DNA of 64,000 nucleotides from Fratercula arctica (Eukaryota > Chordata > Aves > Charadriiformes > Alcidae), in contig CANTUZ010000001.1 in the NCBI GenBank assembly GCA_947846985.1, positions 187,907,455-187,971,454 on the forward strand. The letters are read 5' to 3'. The position numbers and the translations under genes are program-made. Shown in pieces: positions 23,373-38,300 of this stretch. The stretch's first letter is position 1; every line of letters begins with the position of its first letter. Under the pieces are notes generated by a model. That model had not been told where the DNA came from. It did not search any database and saw only the letters and a list, made by a program, of their open reading frames with translations.

Positions 23373-26300
23373 CTACAGAGGAAACGCAGGAAAGGTCAGG
23401 AAGTGGATTTTGAGGAAGGACGGAAAGCATACGAAAACAGGCATAGTAGGTATAATTTGCAACGTATTAGATCCTTCAACATCATATCACACAGGATTCA
23501 AAATCAAGCCAGAGGAATGCCTATAATAAGGTAAAATTTTGCTCAGATTCTCAAATTTATCCTGGAAATCTATTTTGGAGATGAGGAGAGTAAAATGGAC
23601 TAAAAACTTAAAGGCTCTGCCTGATTCTTTTAGTATCATCGTGGTTTGTTTCATCTTTCCGTAGCACCTCCTTCCTCTCCAGGGAGCAGATTCCCTCCCT
23701 GAGGCAGCCGTGCAGCCCCCGCCTGTCGCCTGCCTCCCGTCCCCCGGGGCTGGGTGAAACGGGGCGCCCAGGAGGAGTACCCCACCGGTGCTCGGGATCT
23801 CATGGGCTCTGCAGGGGAGCGAGGGCTGGGAAAGAGGAGACCACTCCATTTGGTGGCTGCAAGGGACACAATGGGCAGCGTTAACGGTGCTGCCAGTGGT
23901 TCAAGCCTCTGCATAAATGAGCGCAGAAGCACCCCAACAGCTCGGCATCGCTGCAGGGTCCACCCACCCCCCCCCCACCATGCCCACCAGTTCAGGGGGC
24001 AGCTGAAGAGCGGCTGCTCTGTGCCACCCCCTCATCTCTGCGGGGTAAGGACGAAGGGCTCTTCTCCTCTTTCTTGATAGAGATTGAAAGAAACTAATTT
24101 GCAGCCTGCTGTGGACAGGAGGAGGCGTAGGGGAACACACCCCACCTCTTCATGTTCTTAAAATCTCTCTGGAGTGGCTGAAATGCCTCTGCCCATCTCC
24201 GCGTGGCACAAAATGGCTCTTTAAGGCATGTCTGAGCCCAAACAGTTGCTGTACCACAGAAGAGCTGCTGCTCATCTAATACCAACTTCTCTTAGGGTAC
24301 ACGTTAGGCTCTATACCGCAGCTGTTGACAGATTATTGTTATCCATCTGAAAACTTCATGACGCTCATTGCTTTGCCTAATTTCTTATGTATTGCTATTG
24401 GAAATCAATTTCAGGTATAGCCATGAGTTGAACATTGTTCTGACATTTTCCCTAGACCAGATTATAGCTCCGTTCTTCTGTTCTTGGCCAAAATGAGATT
24501 CCCTAAATATTGACTGTGGTCATTAAATTAAACATTATGGAAACGTTTTATAAAGTGTATTCACAGGTGGACATCAAACATGAACAGTTTACCTTCTTAA
24601 AGAAAAAAAAATACATGCAGACATTAATTCAAATTAGCAAACCAATAAATAAATAAAAATTAAAGTCTATTAGCTTGTAATTATGAAAACTCTAAGCTGC
24701 ATAATTCTAATTTTCTTTTTATCCCCCCCCCCAGGTGGTATGTATGGTTGTACATACCACCGCTGCTGTATTGAGCACTTCACAGTGTACAAGTATTCCT
24801 CGTTCCTCCGTCCCCTGCTGTCCCCAGCACCAAGGAGACTTCATGTCTTCTCAGGCCTGGCCCCAGACACTGGGGCAGCCAGTGGTCTCAGGGACTTGAG
24901 TAAAGTCACCTTCTCAGACTGTGGCTTTTCATGTGACTGACATGCGATTTAAGCCTCTTCACCACAGTGGGGGAAATTTTGTTCTTCTGTCATCTCAGGC
25001 AAGACAGGCTTCACCTGCTGCCCCAGAGGAGTGTTTCGGTCATAGAATCATGGAATGGTTTGGGTTGAAAGGGATCTTAAAGATCAACTAGTGCCAACCC
25101 CCCTGCCATGGGCAGGGACACCTCCCACTAGACCAGGCTGCTCAAAGCCCCATCCAGCCTGGCCTTGAACACTTCCAGGGATGGGGCATACACAGCTTCT
25201 CTGGGCAACCTGTGCCAGTGCCTCACCACCCAAGAAGTCCCTAGAAGTCATTTCAGCCTTCTCTCCCATAGCCTATACTCTTGTATTTATTTAAATATTC
25301 ATTGCACCAGAGGTAGAAACATACACCTGGAAAGCTTCCACATCAAATCACTGGTCCAGGTCTGCTGGGAGCAGAGCAGAAGAATGGCACTGCATTGCCG
25401 CCTGACCCCCAGGCTCAGCGCGTGCCCACGGCCACCTGCCCCATGAGCCACTTGCCGGCTGCTGCTGACTGCAGAGACACCGGCCCTGGCTCAGGCATCC
25501 TGAGCTACAAAGGTGCTGTGGAGGCAGAGGGAGGAGAAGACACATTGAATGGAGCCAGAGATGTGCTCCTGCACCTGCAGCCTGATAAATCCCAGACCTC
25601 TTCAGGGTCTGAGCCCACTCGTGCTGCTGCCCATGGAGCAGCGCTCTCCGTACCATCCTTGGGGAGGCACCTGAACAGAACTTTAAAGTCCTCAAACCAG
25701 GACACTCTGCTATTTGCAGAGCACCTCACATTGATGGAAAAACCAGTGACGTGTCACATCAGGCATGCCCAGCACCAGGAATGGGCAGCCACTCCTGGTC
25801 TCCTGTCCCCACAACCAGTGACAGCATCTGAATCCCATCCCACGCAGGGGGTCCCGGGGAAGAGGAGGAGAGGTACCACCAGCAATGACCGACACAGGCA
25901 CACACCACCCCTAGCAAGCCCTCTGCCACACAGCTCTCCCTGCAAGGCCACCAGCACCTGCAACCTGCACATCGGGCAAAGCAGTGATGCCAAAAAGGCC
26001 TTTCCCAGATCCTTTCTCTAGGAATCGCCCCACACTGGGGAAGAGAGACTTCCAGAGGCCCATGGTACCCCTGATCTAGGCAGGGACAGGAGCTCAGGGA
26101 GATGCAGAGCTACATGATCCAACTGTGGTCCTGCAGGAATCCCATGGCAGAAAGTGAACCAAACCCTGCTTCCTGGCTGCCACGTTCTCCTCCATCCTGA
26201 CATCTCAATGTAAGCGCTGGTACTTGTGTCAGCCCACAGCAATATCCATCGCATCCCAGACTGTGCAAAATACAACTGAATAACCACTTTTGTAGGGGCT

Positions 26301-29300
26301 CGTCCTGCCCTCTCTGCTTAGACCAAAAAAGAAAGGTACAAAGGCCAAGCTTGCGACTTGTATGATTAATGTCCTGTGTTAGGAATTTGGTGTGAATTCC
26401 TGCCTACCTCCCTGCACGGGCTCCCCTGCGTCTCCCAACGCAGCACACCTAGGACAATAACCTCCAACAACCACGATCTGGGTTAGATTTCAAACCACTT
26501 GGTGCTTTGCTTTCTGTGTGTAGTTCGTGTGAAATGAGCCGGACACTCAGTAACCTTCACTGTGCCACCATCGCTTGGTGGGTGGCCAGGCATCACTCCT
26601 CCAGCAGAGGCAAAGCAAAGCCGCTCTCCACCTCAGCGCATCTCCTGGCCAGGAGCAGAGTGGGGCCGTGCCACCAGGCTGCTGGGGGTGAAGGAAGACC
26701 CCCATGTCCCCCTCCACGTGAGGACAGGCATGGGGCATCGTGCCTAGCTGTGATGAGGTGCAGGAGCTGCCCCGGCAAGGTCTGACCACATTCCTCAGCC
26801 AAGGCACAAGTTAGTTTCCAACTCCACAGTTCTCATTTCCAGATGTTTGGGGAAACTGCATAGGAACGAAGGAGAACCTGAGCGGGATATGCCCACTGCT
26901 TTCAATGGGAGCTTTCCCACTGACTTCAAAATCAGAATTATTTCTGAGAATTTCCTAGGTTGGAAGGGACCTTTCAGATCATCTAGTCCAACCATCAACC
27001 TAACTCTGACAAAAACCACCACTAAACCATATCTCTAAGCACTATGTCTACCCGCCTTTTTAATACCTCCAGGGATGGTGCCTCAACCACTGCCCTGGGC
27101 AGCCTGTTCCAATGCTTCACAACCCTTTCAGTGTAAAATTTTTTCCTAATATCCAGTCTAAACCTCCCCTGCCACAACTTGAGCCCGTTTCCTCTTGTCC
27201 TATCGCCTGTTACTTGGGAGAAGAGACCGACCCCCACCTCGCTACAGCCTCCTGTCAGGTAGTTGTAGAGAGCGAGAAGGTCTCTCCACAGCCTCCTTTT
27301 CTCCAGGCTGAACAACTCGGGCTCCCTCAGCTGCTCCTCACAAGACTTGTGCTCCAGACCCCTCACCAGCTTCTTATTCTCCAGACCCCTCAGCCCCTAA
27401 CAGCTAGTCAGAAGCCGGTATCACCTGATAGTGCCCACAACACATCAACATTTACTACACCGCTAGGAGAGGAGGCTAAATTATCCACAGAACGTGACGA
27501 AAGAGAAAACGGGCTGATATAAAGGCTTAGTTTCCGAGCAAAATCAACATTTCTGAAAAGTTCAAACAGCATCCTCAGCATCTGTGCGGCTTCTCTCGTG
27601 AGAAAGAAAATAAGCAATAACTGCCAGCGAGCAGCCGGGCAAGTTACACACCCAGGTGACGACAATAGAAGATACTAAACAAAATAAAGCAGAGTTTTCT
27701 GAGCTTCGCCGGGTAACGCGTCTCCTCATCACTTAAAAGGCAGGAGTGTGTTCTAACTTGCAGAAAGTTTTCAGGCAACCTCTTTGTTTTCAGTTCAAGT
27801 TTGGGAATTGCCATGCTGACACACAACATTATACCTGCCAAAACATCCACAGCTCTTGATACTGCCAACTTTACAGCCTGTACATCAAACTCTTTCTTTT
27901 TGGTTTGCGCAGTTGTTTTCTTAAGCAAACATATGGCAAGTTGAAAAAATACTTTTTCCTATTCCTAAAAGCACCAAAATGATTTTATCCCTTTATAGCA
28001 TGAGAACTCTGCTTCTTACTTCAACTGATTAAAAATATGGCTTCACGCAATAAAGTTCATTACTTTCACCTAAAGAAAAAAAAAAAAAAAGCAATGAAAT
28101 CCCAAACAACAATAAACTAGTTTCCACACAAGCATTTGCATTTGGGGGGAAAAAAAAAAAAAAAAAAAGAAAAGGAAATACTCACAGAAAAGTAGCTCTG
28201 AAGCTACTTGTTGAATCAAGAAAGATTCACGTGGAACTTAGGTACAGCAGCTGTGTCTGGAGGGGCTGGGATTTCCCAGGCCAGCGACCAAGAGACGGCA
28301 ACGTGCTGATAAAAGCAGCTTATCCAGATTCAGAGTAAACACGTGTCTTGCTCTGATTTCCAGAGCCACTGAGAGCTGTCACAACCTCCCAGGTCCCAGA
28401 GGCTCTTGGGGCGATCGCGCTGCTCCCTTGCTTGGAGAAGAGCTGCCCTGACGGCAGTCACCGCAATGCTCCAGCCTCAGCTTGCGCGGGGTTGGGACTG
28501 CACCCAACTTGTTTGCAATGCGTAAATGGGGAGATACGGGCCAAGAAGTCGCAGAGGGACTGCCTGTACGCGGCTAACCTCAGTGAGAAGTTTTTGACAG
28601 AGATCAGGATTGGTTTCCCTCCATGGGTTACATACCTCAAGCGCTAACACATCTTGCCCAACACCAATACTTTCCAGGCTATACTTTAGTTTCACTTTTT
28701 TCTTTCACTCTGGACTTGGCCTTGTTCATCTCAAAAACGCAGCAAATAGCTTACGTGGGGCAGCAAGGGAAATAAATTAACACAAAAATAATCCTGTGAA
28801 GGACCCAAAGCAGGTCACCCTGGGCATGTGGTTTGTCACCCGACGCGCAGCTCTAGGGGCTGCCCATAGCACTGCACAAGCATCTCTGCAGCGCTTTCCA
28901 CTGGGACGCCAGGTGTGGAGGGTCCTCAGACACAGTCGCAGCACCCTGTCTGCCTCTTGGGCACACAGGAGATGGCCACCACAATCCAGGTATGGAACCC
29001 ACACCCTACGCGCAGGCAGAGGCAGCGACACTGGCTTTGACAGTGCCCAAACTGGGACCATGTGAGTGTCGCAAGAAACCTACGGATGACTTGAAGCAGA
29101 TGGCACACAGGGGTTTGCAGCAGGTCCTGAGGGACTGCTGCAGCAGCCTGCGACTGTCTGCACATAGACACGACCTACCTCTTTGCTCCACCACCACTTT
29201 CGCTCAGCTGAAGCCTCCTTGCTACCAGAACAGTTGCAAACTCCTCTGCAAACTGCTCACCAGTGCCATCCTGCCGCTCGCCCACCACCTCCACCTTGGT

Positions 29301-32300
29301 GTCCATGCTTGGGGACACAACCTCTCCGCTCCATATGCACCACCTCAATGCACGTAGCCGAGCTCATCTTGCTCTACACACTTTGGTGGGGGTGTCTCTG
29401 CAGGAAAAGGCTTCACTCAAACACCGCCTAAGTTTTTTGGTTGCTCTGTACAAATTAATTTTTAATAAACTTGTTCTAAAATGTTCTCTTTTGCAGAAAG
29501 ACGTTACATTGCTTTAATAGCCTCCACGAACAACAGCCTGTAACGAGGGCGTGGGCAGCAAGCTGGTGATGCCCATGCGATGGCTGCTCCGATGTTTATT
29601 CCTAAAGTAGTCTCTGCTAGTCCACCGGTACGTTCAAAACAAGATAGGGGCCTCCAGTACCTAAAGGGCGCCTCCAGGAAGGATGGGGAGGGACTCTTGA
29701 TCAGGGAATGTAATGATAGGACACGGGGTAACGGCCTCAAATTGAAAGAGGGGAGATTTAGGTTAGATAGTAGGAGGAAATTCTTTACTGTGAGGGTGGT
29801 GAGGCACTGGCACAGGTTGCCCAGAGAAGCTGTGGATGCCCCGTCCCTGGAAGTGTTCAAGGCCAGGCTGGATGGGGCTTTGAGCAACCTGGTCTAGTGG
29901 GAGGTGTCCCTGCCCATGGCAGGGGGGTTGGCACCAGATGATCTTTAAGGTCCCTTCCAACCCAAACCGTTCTGTGATTCTGTGTAATCAACCCAGCCTG
30001 CATAGATACAGGTCAGATAGATAGAAATCTTTTAAAAATTAAAATGCTTCTAACAGAAGCTTATAAGCAGACAAGCAAGAGCATTTTGGAAGTGAAGTAA
30101 CACAGTCAGGGTAAGATAGGACGCACGACAGCAGGACTGACACTTGCGTAGCCGTCACTTTACTTCCCTTCACAGCTTTAGCATCTCTAACAGGTCTCTC
30201 CCTGTGCCGTGCTGGGTGTACTTGTAATGGTTTGGGGAGCTGGAAATTTATGCTAACATAAGGGAAGACCATGCAAAGTGTGGCAAAATTTGTAAGCTCA
30301 TGACAAGATTTTCCAAAGCCCCCTAGAATGTCCCACCTCTGTTTCTATCAAATTATGAGAGTGCAAAATGGTGAGTAAAAATTATTTCAGCCTCCATGTG
30401 AGTAAAGTGAATTCTGAACACTTCTGAAAACCTTCCTTTGGTTCTTTTCTAAAAGTCGTGAAGTCTTCATGCTAGACAAGAGGTGGTCGGGCTATTACCT
30501 TCTCCTGTTACTGAGTTGCTGTTAGTGATTTCCACATATTATATCTGTCCCTAGATCAGTGAGTCCTCTTTTGCTTCTAGGAAAAATAGTAATTAACACA
30601 TTTTTCATGCTGTAGGGGTGATCCACGTACGTATGTCCAGCCACCTCCCCCAGACAGACTGACAGACCCAGTGGGGCGTACTCAGCCCCAGCACCAGCTG
30701 GTGGCTGCCCATCACCAGAGAGAAGAGCCATCTCTAAAAGCTCCGATGGCAGAAGACGAGGTATGAGGTTTTTTGGATAGGCGGCTGATGGTACAACCCC
30801 TGAGCACCTTCAGTTTGCTGGCTCATGTGTGTTCACATACTCAAACCACAGAGGACACTGACTTGGTTGTTTTACAGTTTGCGAAGCGTCTCCTGGTCAA
30901 GTCGTGATGCTTCATAAGGTTTGCCCTGGGAATCCTTCATTCAGTCCCAACAGTAACCAATCTCCAGCTACTCTTTTTTTTTTTTTTTTTTTTTTTTTCC
31001 TGAAGCACTAAGTTGCTTGAATTCCCCAGAGAATGAAAGGCAGAACCGTATTCAAGGACACACTCCAGCGCTGTGGTATTACCTTTAGCTGACGCTGAGA
31101 TGCTCCCCAACTTTTTCCAAACTCAAACTTCCATAATCTCATTTCATTTCCCACCACTTAACAGGGCTGACGCTCTGGAGCGCTCAACGGGGCAAACCGA
31201 AGGTAATAAAGAAAAAGTGCTGCTCAGCTGCTGAAATTGCCTCTCTCAAACCCAGATCAGTTTTTGTTCGTCTGATTCTTTCTTTGCTCCAGGCGAGCGG
31301 CAGGGCATCCCCTTAAAGGTTTACTGCAGTTTGCCAAAAAACGCGCTCTTCGGAACAGCCACATTCTCTGAATTCCGGGCAGCAGAGAAACACCGTCCCA
31401 TCCGCAGCCTTATCTTGGGCTGAGCCAAAGCACGTGTCAGACCCTGCCGGCTCCGGGCGGGCTTGGCAGCATCCGGCAAGCGCACGTAAAACACTGCAGT
31501 GAAAAATGCCCACTCTCCCCAATGGTAACAAGTGAGATTAGGTTCAGTACAAAAAGATTATTAAACGGCTTTTTGACACAGAAGCGGGTGGCATACAGGC
31601 TCTCTTTCCGGGGGGAAAGAAATCCCGGGTTTTACCATGAGTGGGGCAACTTGAAGAAATAAAGGTTTGGATAAACCCTAGCCTGTGGAGTCAGACTCTG
31701 CACAATGCCACAAAATGCCCATTTATTCACTTGGATTAAAGTACTAGACTTTACCATATCGGTCACTATTCAAGGAACAATACGTGTTTGTGCAGGTAAT
31801 AAGTATCACCCGCGAAAGCCATAAATAACATTTAAAATTACCTTGGCTACTCAACTAACCAGGAACACTATACACCACGAGCATACTGTATGAAATTCCG
31901 GGTTCACTGAAGTCAATAGTACATGACCAGGATTTCACATATTGTTCTTATTTAAGTACAGTTGTTTTGCAATGCTTATTCCAAGTAAACTTGGATTGTA
32001 AATAGCCAGCGGTGCCAAAAAGAGCTGAGCTGCATTGCTATCCACATACTTACGGATACGTCACACCGGGTGCAATCTGGTACATTATACAACCTATTAA
32101 TTAGTTCCACAACATCTTTCATACATTACTCACTCTGGCTCTCTTTTCCAAATTTCTGGTTTTCCAGTTGCTAGTTTTCAATTGCCGCATCAGGAAATGC
32201 TATACACAGGTCAGGAACCGTTAGCAGGATTCCTGCCGCCTGGCAGTGCCTCCAGTCCTCTAACACTGCTAAGTGTCTCTACTGAAATCTCCGAAAGCAG

Positions 32301-35300
32301 AAAAATTCCGTGTTAATAGCAGCCCTGAAACTTTACCTCTTCCCACAGGGGCTGGCAGGACTCTTCAGCAAATGTGATGGTTATCACGGATGGAGCCAAG
32401 ACCATCTCATAAAGAGGAATAAACAGCTGTGTCACTCCATACAGTGGGCTGCGCCCCACCAACCTCTATTCTTTGAGGTTATTATCCACCTACACGTCCT
32501 CCAGCCGCCTCGCACCACGGTCCCGACAGCAGCGTTGGCTGGTGCAAGCGTGGTTTGCACCAAGTTGCCGTGCCTCCTACATTACCCGTGGGGACAGATG
32601 TGTCTACAACTAGGGGGGTCCACGGCCCACAGTGAGCTGCGGGGAACGTGCCGATAAAGGAGGACACGGGTCTCTTGGGAGTCTGCAGAAGTAGCGTAAC
32701 AACATGGAAAAGAAGCAACGCAACCGGAGGTGGTATCACGGGGACATCGTGGGACCTGGGGCTGCTGTAGTTACACGTGGCAGCTCTGGAGTGAGCTGTG
32801 TGATACAAGCGTGTATGTGGCTCTGTAGGGTACGGACCTGCCTCCAGAGCGTAACTTAAACTTAAACTTAAAAGCAGCTTTTGCCTTGCAGAGTCTCCAG
32901 GGCTCCACAGCATCTGGAAGAAACTGCTGAATTATGTTAGAACAACTGGCTGTCGTACATCTAGGGGCATCGAGGAGCTAGTTTCTTGTACAGAGCTGGC
33001 CTTCCAAAACGTCCTCCTGCCTGTTTCCCACTGGTTACATGCATGGATCTATACAGAGATATATATATACACACACACACTCAATAATAATGATAAATTT
33101 TTGACCTTCAAGGTACAAATGTCTGAAATAAAACCATTCACGTGTAATGATAGAGGCTTACCTACATCCCTGTCCCTGATACAGTAGTCTGGAGAGCTTT
33201 CAAAGTATACCAGGTCATTCTTAGTTGGCTTCTTAAATCTCTTATTAGCCACGGTGAAACCCGTGCCATCTTGATTCATGACCACCTGAATCGCTCCATT
33301 GTATTTCTTCCACAGATAATCTCCTGTTTTCCTAAAGTCTGCCATGGCCAGCCAACAGGTCCTTAGAGTGCATGATCCACTCACACCGTGACATTTGCAC
33401 TCCTGTTTCAAAAACCGCTTCACGGCCTGTTTAGAAACGCAGTAAAATACACACAGGTAAAACAAACGGTAATTTATGCTTCTCAGCCCTTTTCCATTCA
33501 TCCTCTAATGCCAGGCTTGCAATGGGTCTCCAAGCCACGGTCTGTAGTGACACCCACTGGTAGCATCAAGTCATCCCCACGTGGTTGGGTCGGCTCTGGT
33601 TGCTTGACTCAACCGTACACACGATCCTCCGCCTGGTGGGCTTCCCTTCCCCGCTCCTCCCAGTCATCCCAGGGACTGGGATGGTCCATAACCCTGGGAC
33701 ACAGATTGGGCAGGAGGAAACGATCTGGGAGATGGACGGAATCACTCAGCCCCTTGGCGGGCGAAGTGCCCCGTTTCCCCGTCGTTCCAGCATCGCCATG
33801 CTGATGACCCTCTAGCTCACCTTCACAAAGTTGTCCTTTGCCCTGAATAGTGTTTCAAATATTGCCTAGAAATTAAGAGGTGTTTCATATTAAAATTATT
33901 TTGCAGAGGCTGTGCAAAGCATCGTACCTGGGCTAGGCATCAGATCCATGCAAAATTTTAAAATATGGTATTTTTAAAATGCTTATAAACCTTTTAACAA
34001 ACATTTTAGAATAGGACCTTCATTACCTTGCACTGGAGAGATCCCCCTCATCATTAATTTAACGTCTGAATAGCATTAAAGCCATTTCAGCTTCATCTCA
34101 GACATTTAAACTCTCTGTACAACATTGGAGAACAACAGATGGGTTCATATACAATAAATAATTAATTCCCAATTCTGAAGATATGGATATTTGACCTATA
34201 AATATCACACTTTAAGGGTTCATGAAATATGAACATTTTAGAGTTTGTACAAGAGGACCAGCGTCACGGGAGGAAGGTAAGAGGGAGGAAAGCTCCATGA
34301 TTAGGAGTGAGACTGATGCACAGCAGGGTGAGTTTTTCAGTCAAGCACTCCGTAAAAAAGTGAGAATGTGCCAGAAAACCAAAGCACTTCTAATTTTCTT
34401 TCTTTCCAACTTGTAAATGATTTGACCGCTTCAAAGCAGTCGCTGCCATTCCCACAGCCCCACTTCGTTGCCAACGCTACTTCCACAAAACTGGGATTCT
34501 GCTCAGAAAGGGATTGAAGCGGATGCTTGGCTTTAATTATCTGAGCAGAAATAAGTTGAACTTCTTGTACGTTTAAACCAACTTGCTGGACTGAGGCGTG
34601 GAACAGCAGAAGCAGCAGGCAGGGATGCAGGCCTGTTTTGCAGTGACGTTCCTATACTGATACACAGCACGTTATTTTGTACGATTCGTAGGGGATTATC
34701 GTAACTATTTATTCAATGTGTTTATAAATTAGTGATACCTTAATAGTCTAGTTTTAGAATAAAACTATCAACACAACAGGCTTCTTCCCCTTTTGGGAGT
34801 GAGAAAAAGCCAAGGGCACAGCTGGGCTTACCCGGATCGGAATGCCGGCCTTGAGGGCCCTGCAAAACTAAACCTGCGCTATTGCACCGTGGATACAAAC
34901 CGGCGTCCCCTTCTGTAAAGCATATGAGAATGTGCTGATTATTTTCAATCAAATACACTTACTAAAGTCCCTTTATCTTTTTTTCTAAAAAAAAAAAAAA
35001 CAAAAAAAACCCCACAAACTACCTGCTTACCAATACCGTCGTATTATTCGGCATATATATATTTTTTTTAAACTTACTAAGATACTCAACTATTTCAGAA
35101 AGTTGCCAGCATGGAGGTAATTCACCCCTATAAACTCTTTGCTTGTGTTGTAGACTGCAGTCTCCTTGGACAAGGCATAGAAATACAGCCATAGTACTGC
35201 ACCCGCACATCGCTGGTGTGAATAGCCTCCCCTGTCTGCGTCACGCGTTAATTACACCCGCTGGTAATAAACAGCTGGAGGAAAGACGGTGATGAAGAAA

Positions 35301-38300
35301 TATTTATCAGAAAAAAATCGCCTACTTGCAGTACAATTCATGAAAATGGGACCTTTTCTTCTGAGAAGGGCTAGTTAATACAGAACGATTTTACAGTTTA
35401 TAAAGGGGAATTTTTAATACAATAGGATCAGAATATGAACAATTTACTTCCTGCTGAATATACGTTAAGAAAAACCAGACAAGAAACAAGAAGTCTCTAC
35501 TAATCAGTTTAGAAGTGCTTGGCTAGCACTGTAAAATATTCTTCTGTATTATTTCGGATGCTGTGGATGAAGCAAATTTTGAATATGTTTTGAAAAATGA
35601 AGCAGTGTATTGCAGTTTCTTGCACTATTCTAACTATTTATAGCCACCACCATAAAACGTTAGAGCATGTAACTCCTCAGCCCTTGCACCAGCAGTGGGC
35701 AATACACCTGGCAGCTCCTCCTTCCGCTCACCTACAATAAAAAAGTAAAGATTCTTTTTGTTGAAATTCGGGAATGGTATTTTCATACAACGTTTAGAAA
35801 AGGGGGCCGGTTAGAGGAAGTCATGCCCCAAGGCCAACGCCTTTTGGAGGGATATGTATTTTGGATTTATTTTCTTGAAAAGCAAAGTAATTGTGTTTTC
35901 TCTCTGCTCATTTGTGTTTAGGTTTATCGTATACATACGGGAATGGACAGGATGGGGGTTTTTCTCCAGTGCTATTCTGAATTTGCTCTTTAATAGTCAA
36001 GCCTGTTCTTCAGTATGGTCTTCAGCCTCCCTTAGGAATTGCTGTTCTATATTAACCAAAAGTAAAACTCCTCCATATTTAAGGATTAGGCTCAAAACGA
36101 AACCTCCATCCAAACTCATCCTGCAACGCCCTGGGCTCGGGCTCAACTTCCCACACAAGGAGCCACTGAACTGATGGAGACGGGAGCACCGCAAAGCAGT
36201 TGCAGCCACTCTCTATGGAGATCTCTGCCACCCTGAACCTCCAAGGGAGACAGAAACCGCATCTCAGGCTCCTGCTCATCCCATACGTCTTCCTAACTGC
36301 TGAAACCCGTCTGCAAGGGCCAGCCATTGCCTGCCCCAAGACCCATGAGAGCTCACCGAGAGGCATCTGTTGGATGGACACCCACCTTCCTTCCAGCTCT
36401 GTTGTTGTGAAGGTTCATCAGCGCTCTCGCGTCTTTTCCTTTCCGTTCTTTGGCGTCTACGAAGGCTCTGGCAAATTTAACACCGTAGTCGATGTTGTCG
36501 CTGCAGCCGCCCCAGTCAAAGTGGCCCTTGCTGTCCTTGGCGGAGCCCTTCTTCTTGGGATCGCAGGAGCAGGATTTCAGCTCCCCTTGGCTGCACGCCC
36601 TGGTGATGGCAAAAACAACTCCAGCGGAGGAGATGGCATGTACAAAAGCAGATTCCCGACTACCTGAAATAAAAAAAAAGTCACTTTAAAAACTGTTAGG
36701 GTAGTCAGCTTGAGTGGCTCTCCCCACTCCAGCCATTTAGCCTGGACTTTTTTTGCTGAGCAAAAGATAAAACTGGGCTGAAATCACACATTCCCTGGAG
36801 CCAGAATTAGTCATGGCTTAAACTTGGACCCCTCCCTGGTAAAAGCTCATCAATATAGTGTTAGAGTTGGAAAACATTAAACGCGTGCTTCTGATATTGA
36901 TTAATATACCTTCACGGATCAGTTGTTTTGTACAGATATGTGAACAGGACAGCTGGTATTTCTATCGTGTTTCATCGATTTAGGAAAATATATGAAGTGC
37001 TATCTCAGAGATGGGTTTAAGAAATGATTAAATAGGGACACTGGAACAACATGTACATTGCAAAATACTGCAAATCGCTCTAGAAACTAGCTTTTCCTCT
37101 TCTCGAGCACTCGGAATAAATTTTCCTGCTTAAAAGGCAGTTAGGAGAAATGTTGGGTGTTAGTTTCTGAAAATAAGTTAAATTTAGGTTTTCTGCCTAG
37201 AACCAAGCCCGGTAACCATAATCCACACAAATAAGTTCCATTAAATCAATGGCACTGCTTGTGTCATGCTTGAGGCAGGATTTGGCCTGGCAGCTGTGAC
37301 TTCTACACGCCAGCTGTGCAGGCACTTCTCCCTTCTCTTAACGAAGATACCTTATTAATACCAAAGATTATCTGCATTTTTGGCTATGCCTACTCTTAGG
37401 CTATCAGGTACATACTTCAATGCTTAAGTTTGTTTTAAGATGTAGTCATTTACAATACAGAGCTATCTCATATTGGCACAACTGTATTTATGGTAATGGG
37501 ATATTTCAACATTTTAAAAGTTTTTTTTAGCATGGAAGAGGGGAGAAGTAGCTTTTTGTGGAGTACCTAAGGCCACTAGCAGTGAGAGAGGAACTATAGA
37601 GAGGAACTATAAGCCTTAAGTAATGTTAGCACAGTAACGTGGGACCCCAGCGAGGGAATGTTATCTGTGATTTTATTGTTGGGGCAACATTACACCGTGT
37701 AACTTATTATTTAGTATTTATATTCCAGTAGCATCTAGATCTTTCAAATAGGAAGGGCCCTAGACTGTGCCAACCTTCAGCAAATGGCAATTAAAAACTT
37801 GCAAAGGGACTGGGCAAACCTTGCCTTCTCTACGCTGCCTTCAAACCCGGGCAGGAGACACCACGGCTTGTTACAAACCACGCTCTTTTGAAGATTTCAT
37901 TTCTGAGAAAACATATTCAGAAACATGGACACTTGTACAAATTAAGTGTTACAAATTAAAAAGAAACACCTGATGTCATTGGAAGAGAAATGTTTCATTT
38001 GAGTTTAGTAAACTAATCAAAAACGTTTCATTTCAAACTAGAGCAGTATCAAGCTACACTTCCCATGGCAGTCACCGCCCGGTCAGGCTCAGCGCAGGGC
38101 TCAGAAGCCCAACGCCTTAATTCTCTCCCATCAGCCAGCAGCGAAAACTTCACTTTTGGGAGAACTGCATTTTTACTTTTTTTTTTTTTTTTTTTTTTTA
38201 AATGAAATAGCCTCACCAGAATTAGGCTGTGTTCTGCCAGACATGTTTTCCTGAATGTCAGACAAACCTCATCGACAGCTTCAGCTGATGGGTGACGTTA

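Larger units (their letters stand above)
23373..33161 (-). other. WNT2: WNT2 intron 4
   Basis: The largest intron, 9,789 bases. It contains CR1 fragments at 25040-25232, 26930-27400 and 29644-29985, A and T tracts at 28076-28168 and 30974-30998, and a hairpin at 24734-24761. GC-rich stretches give several long open frames on both strands (for example 208 codons at 25395-26021); none resembles a known protein and I treat them as chance. Confidence 0.85.

Noticed and set aside
25395..26021. 208-codon plus-strand open frame in WNT2 intron 4
   Set aside because: No family similarity, low-information composition, several other frames open over the same stretch.
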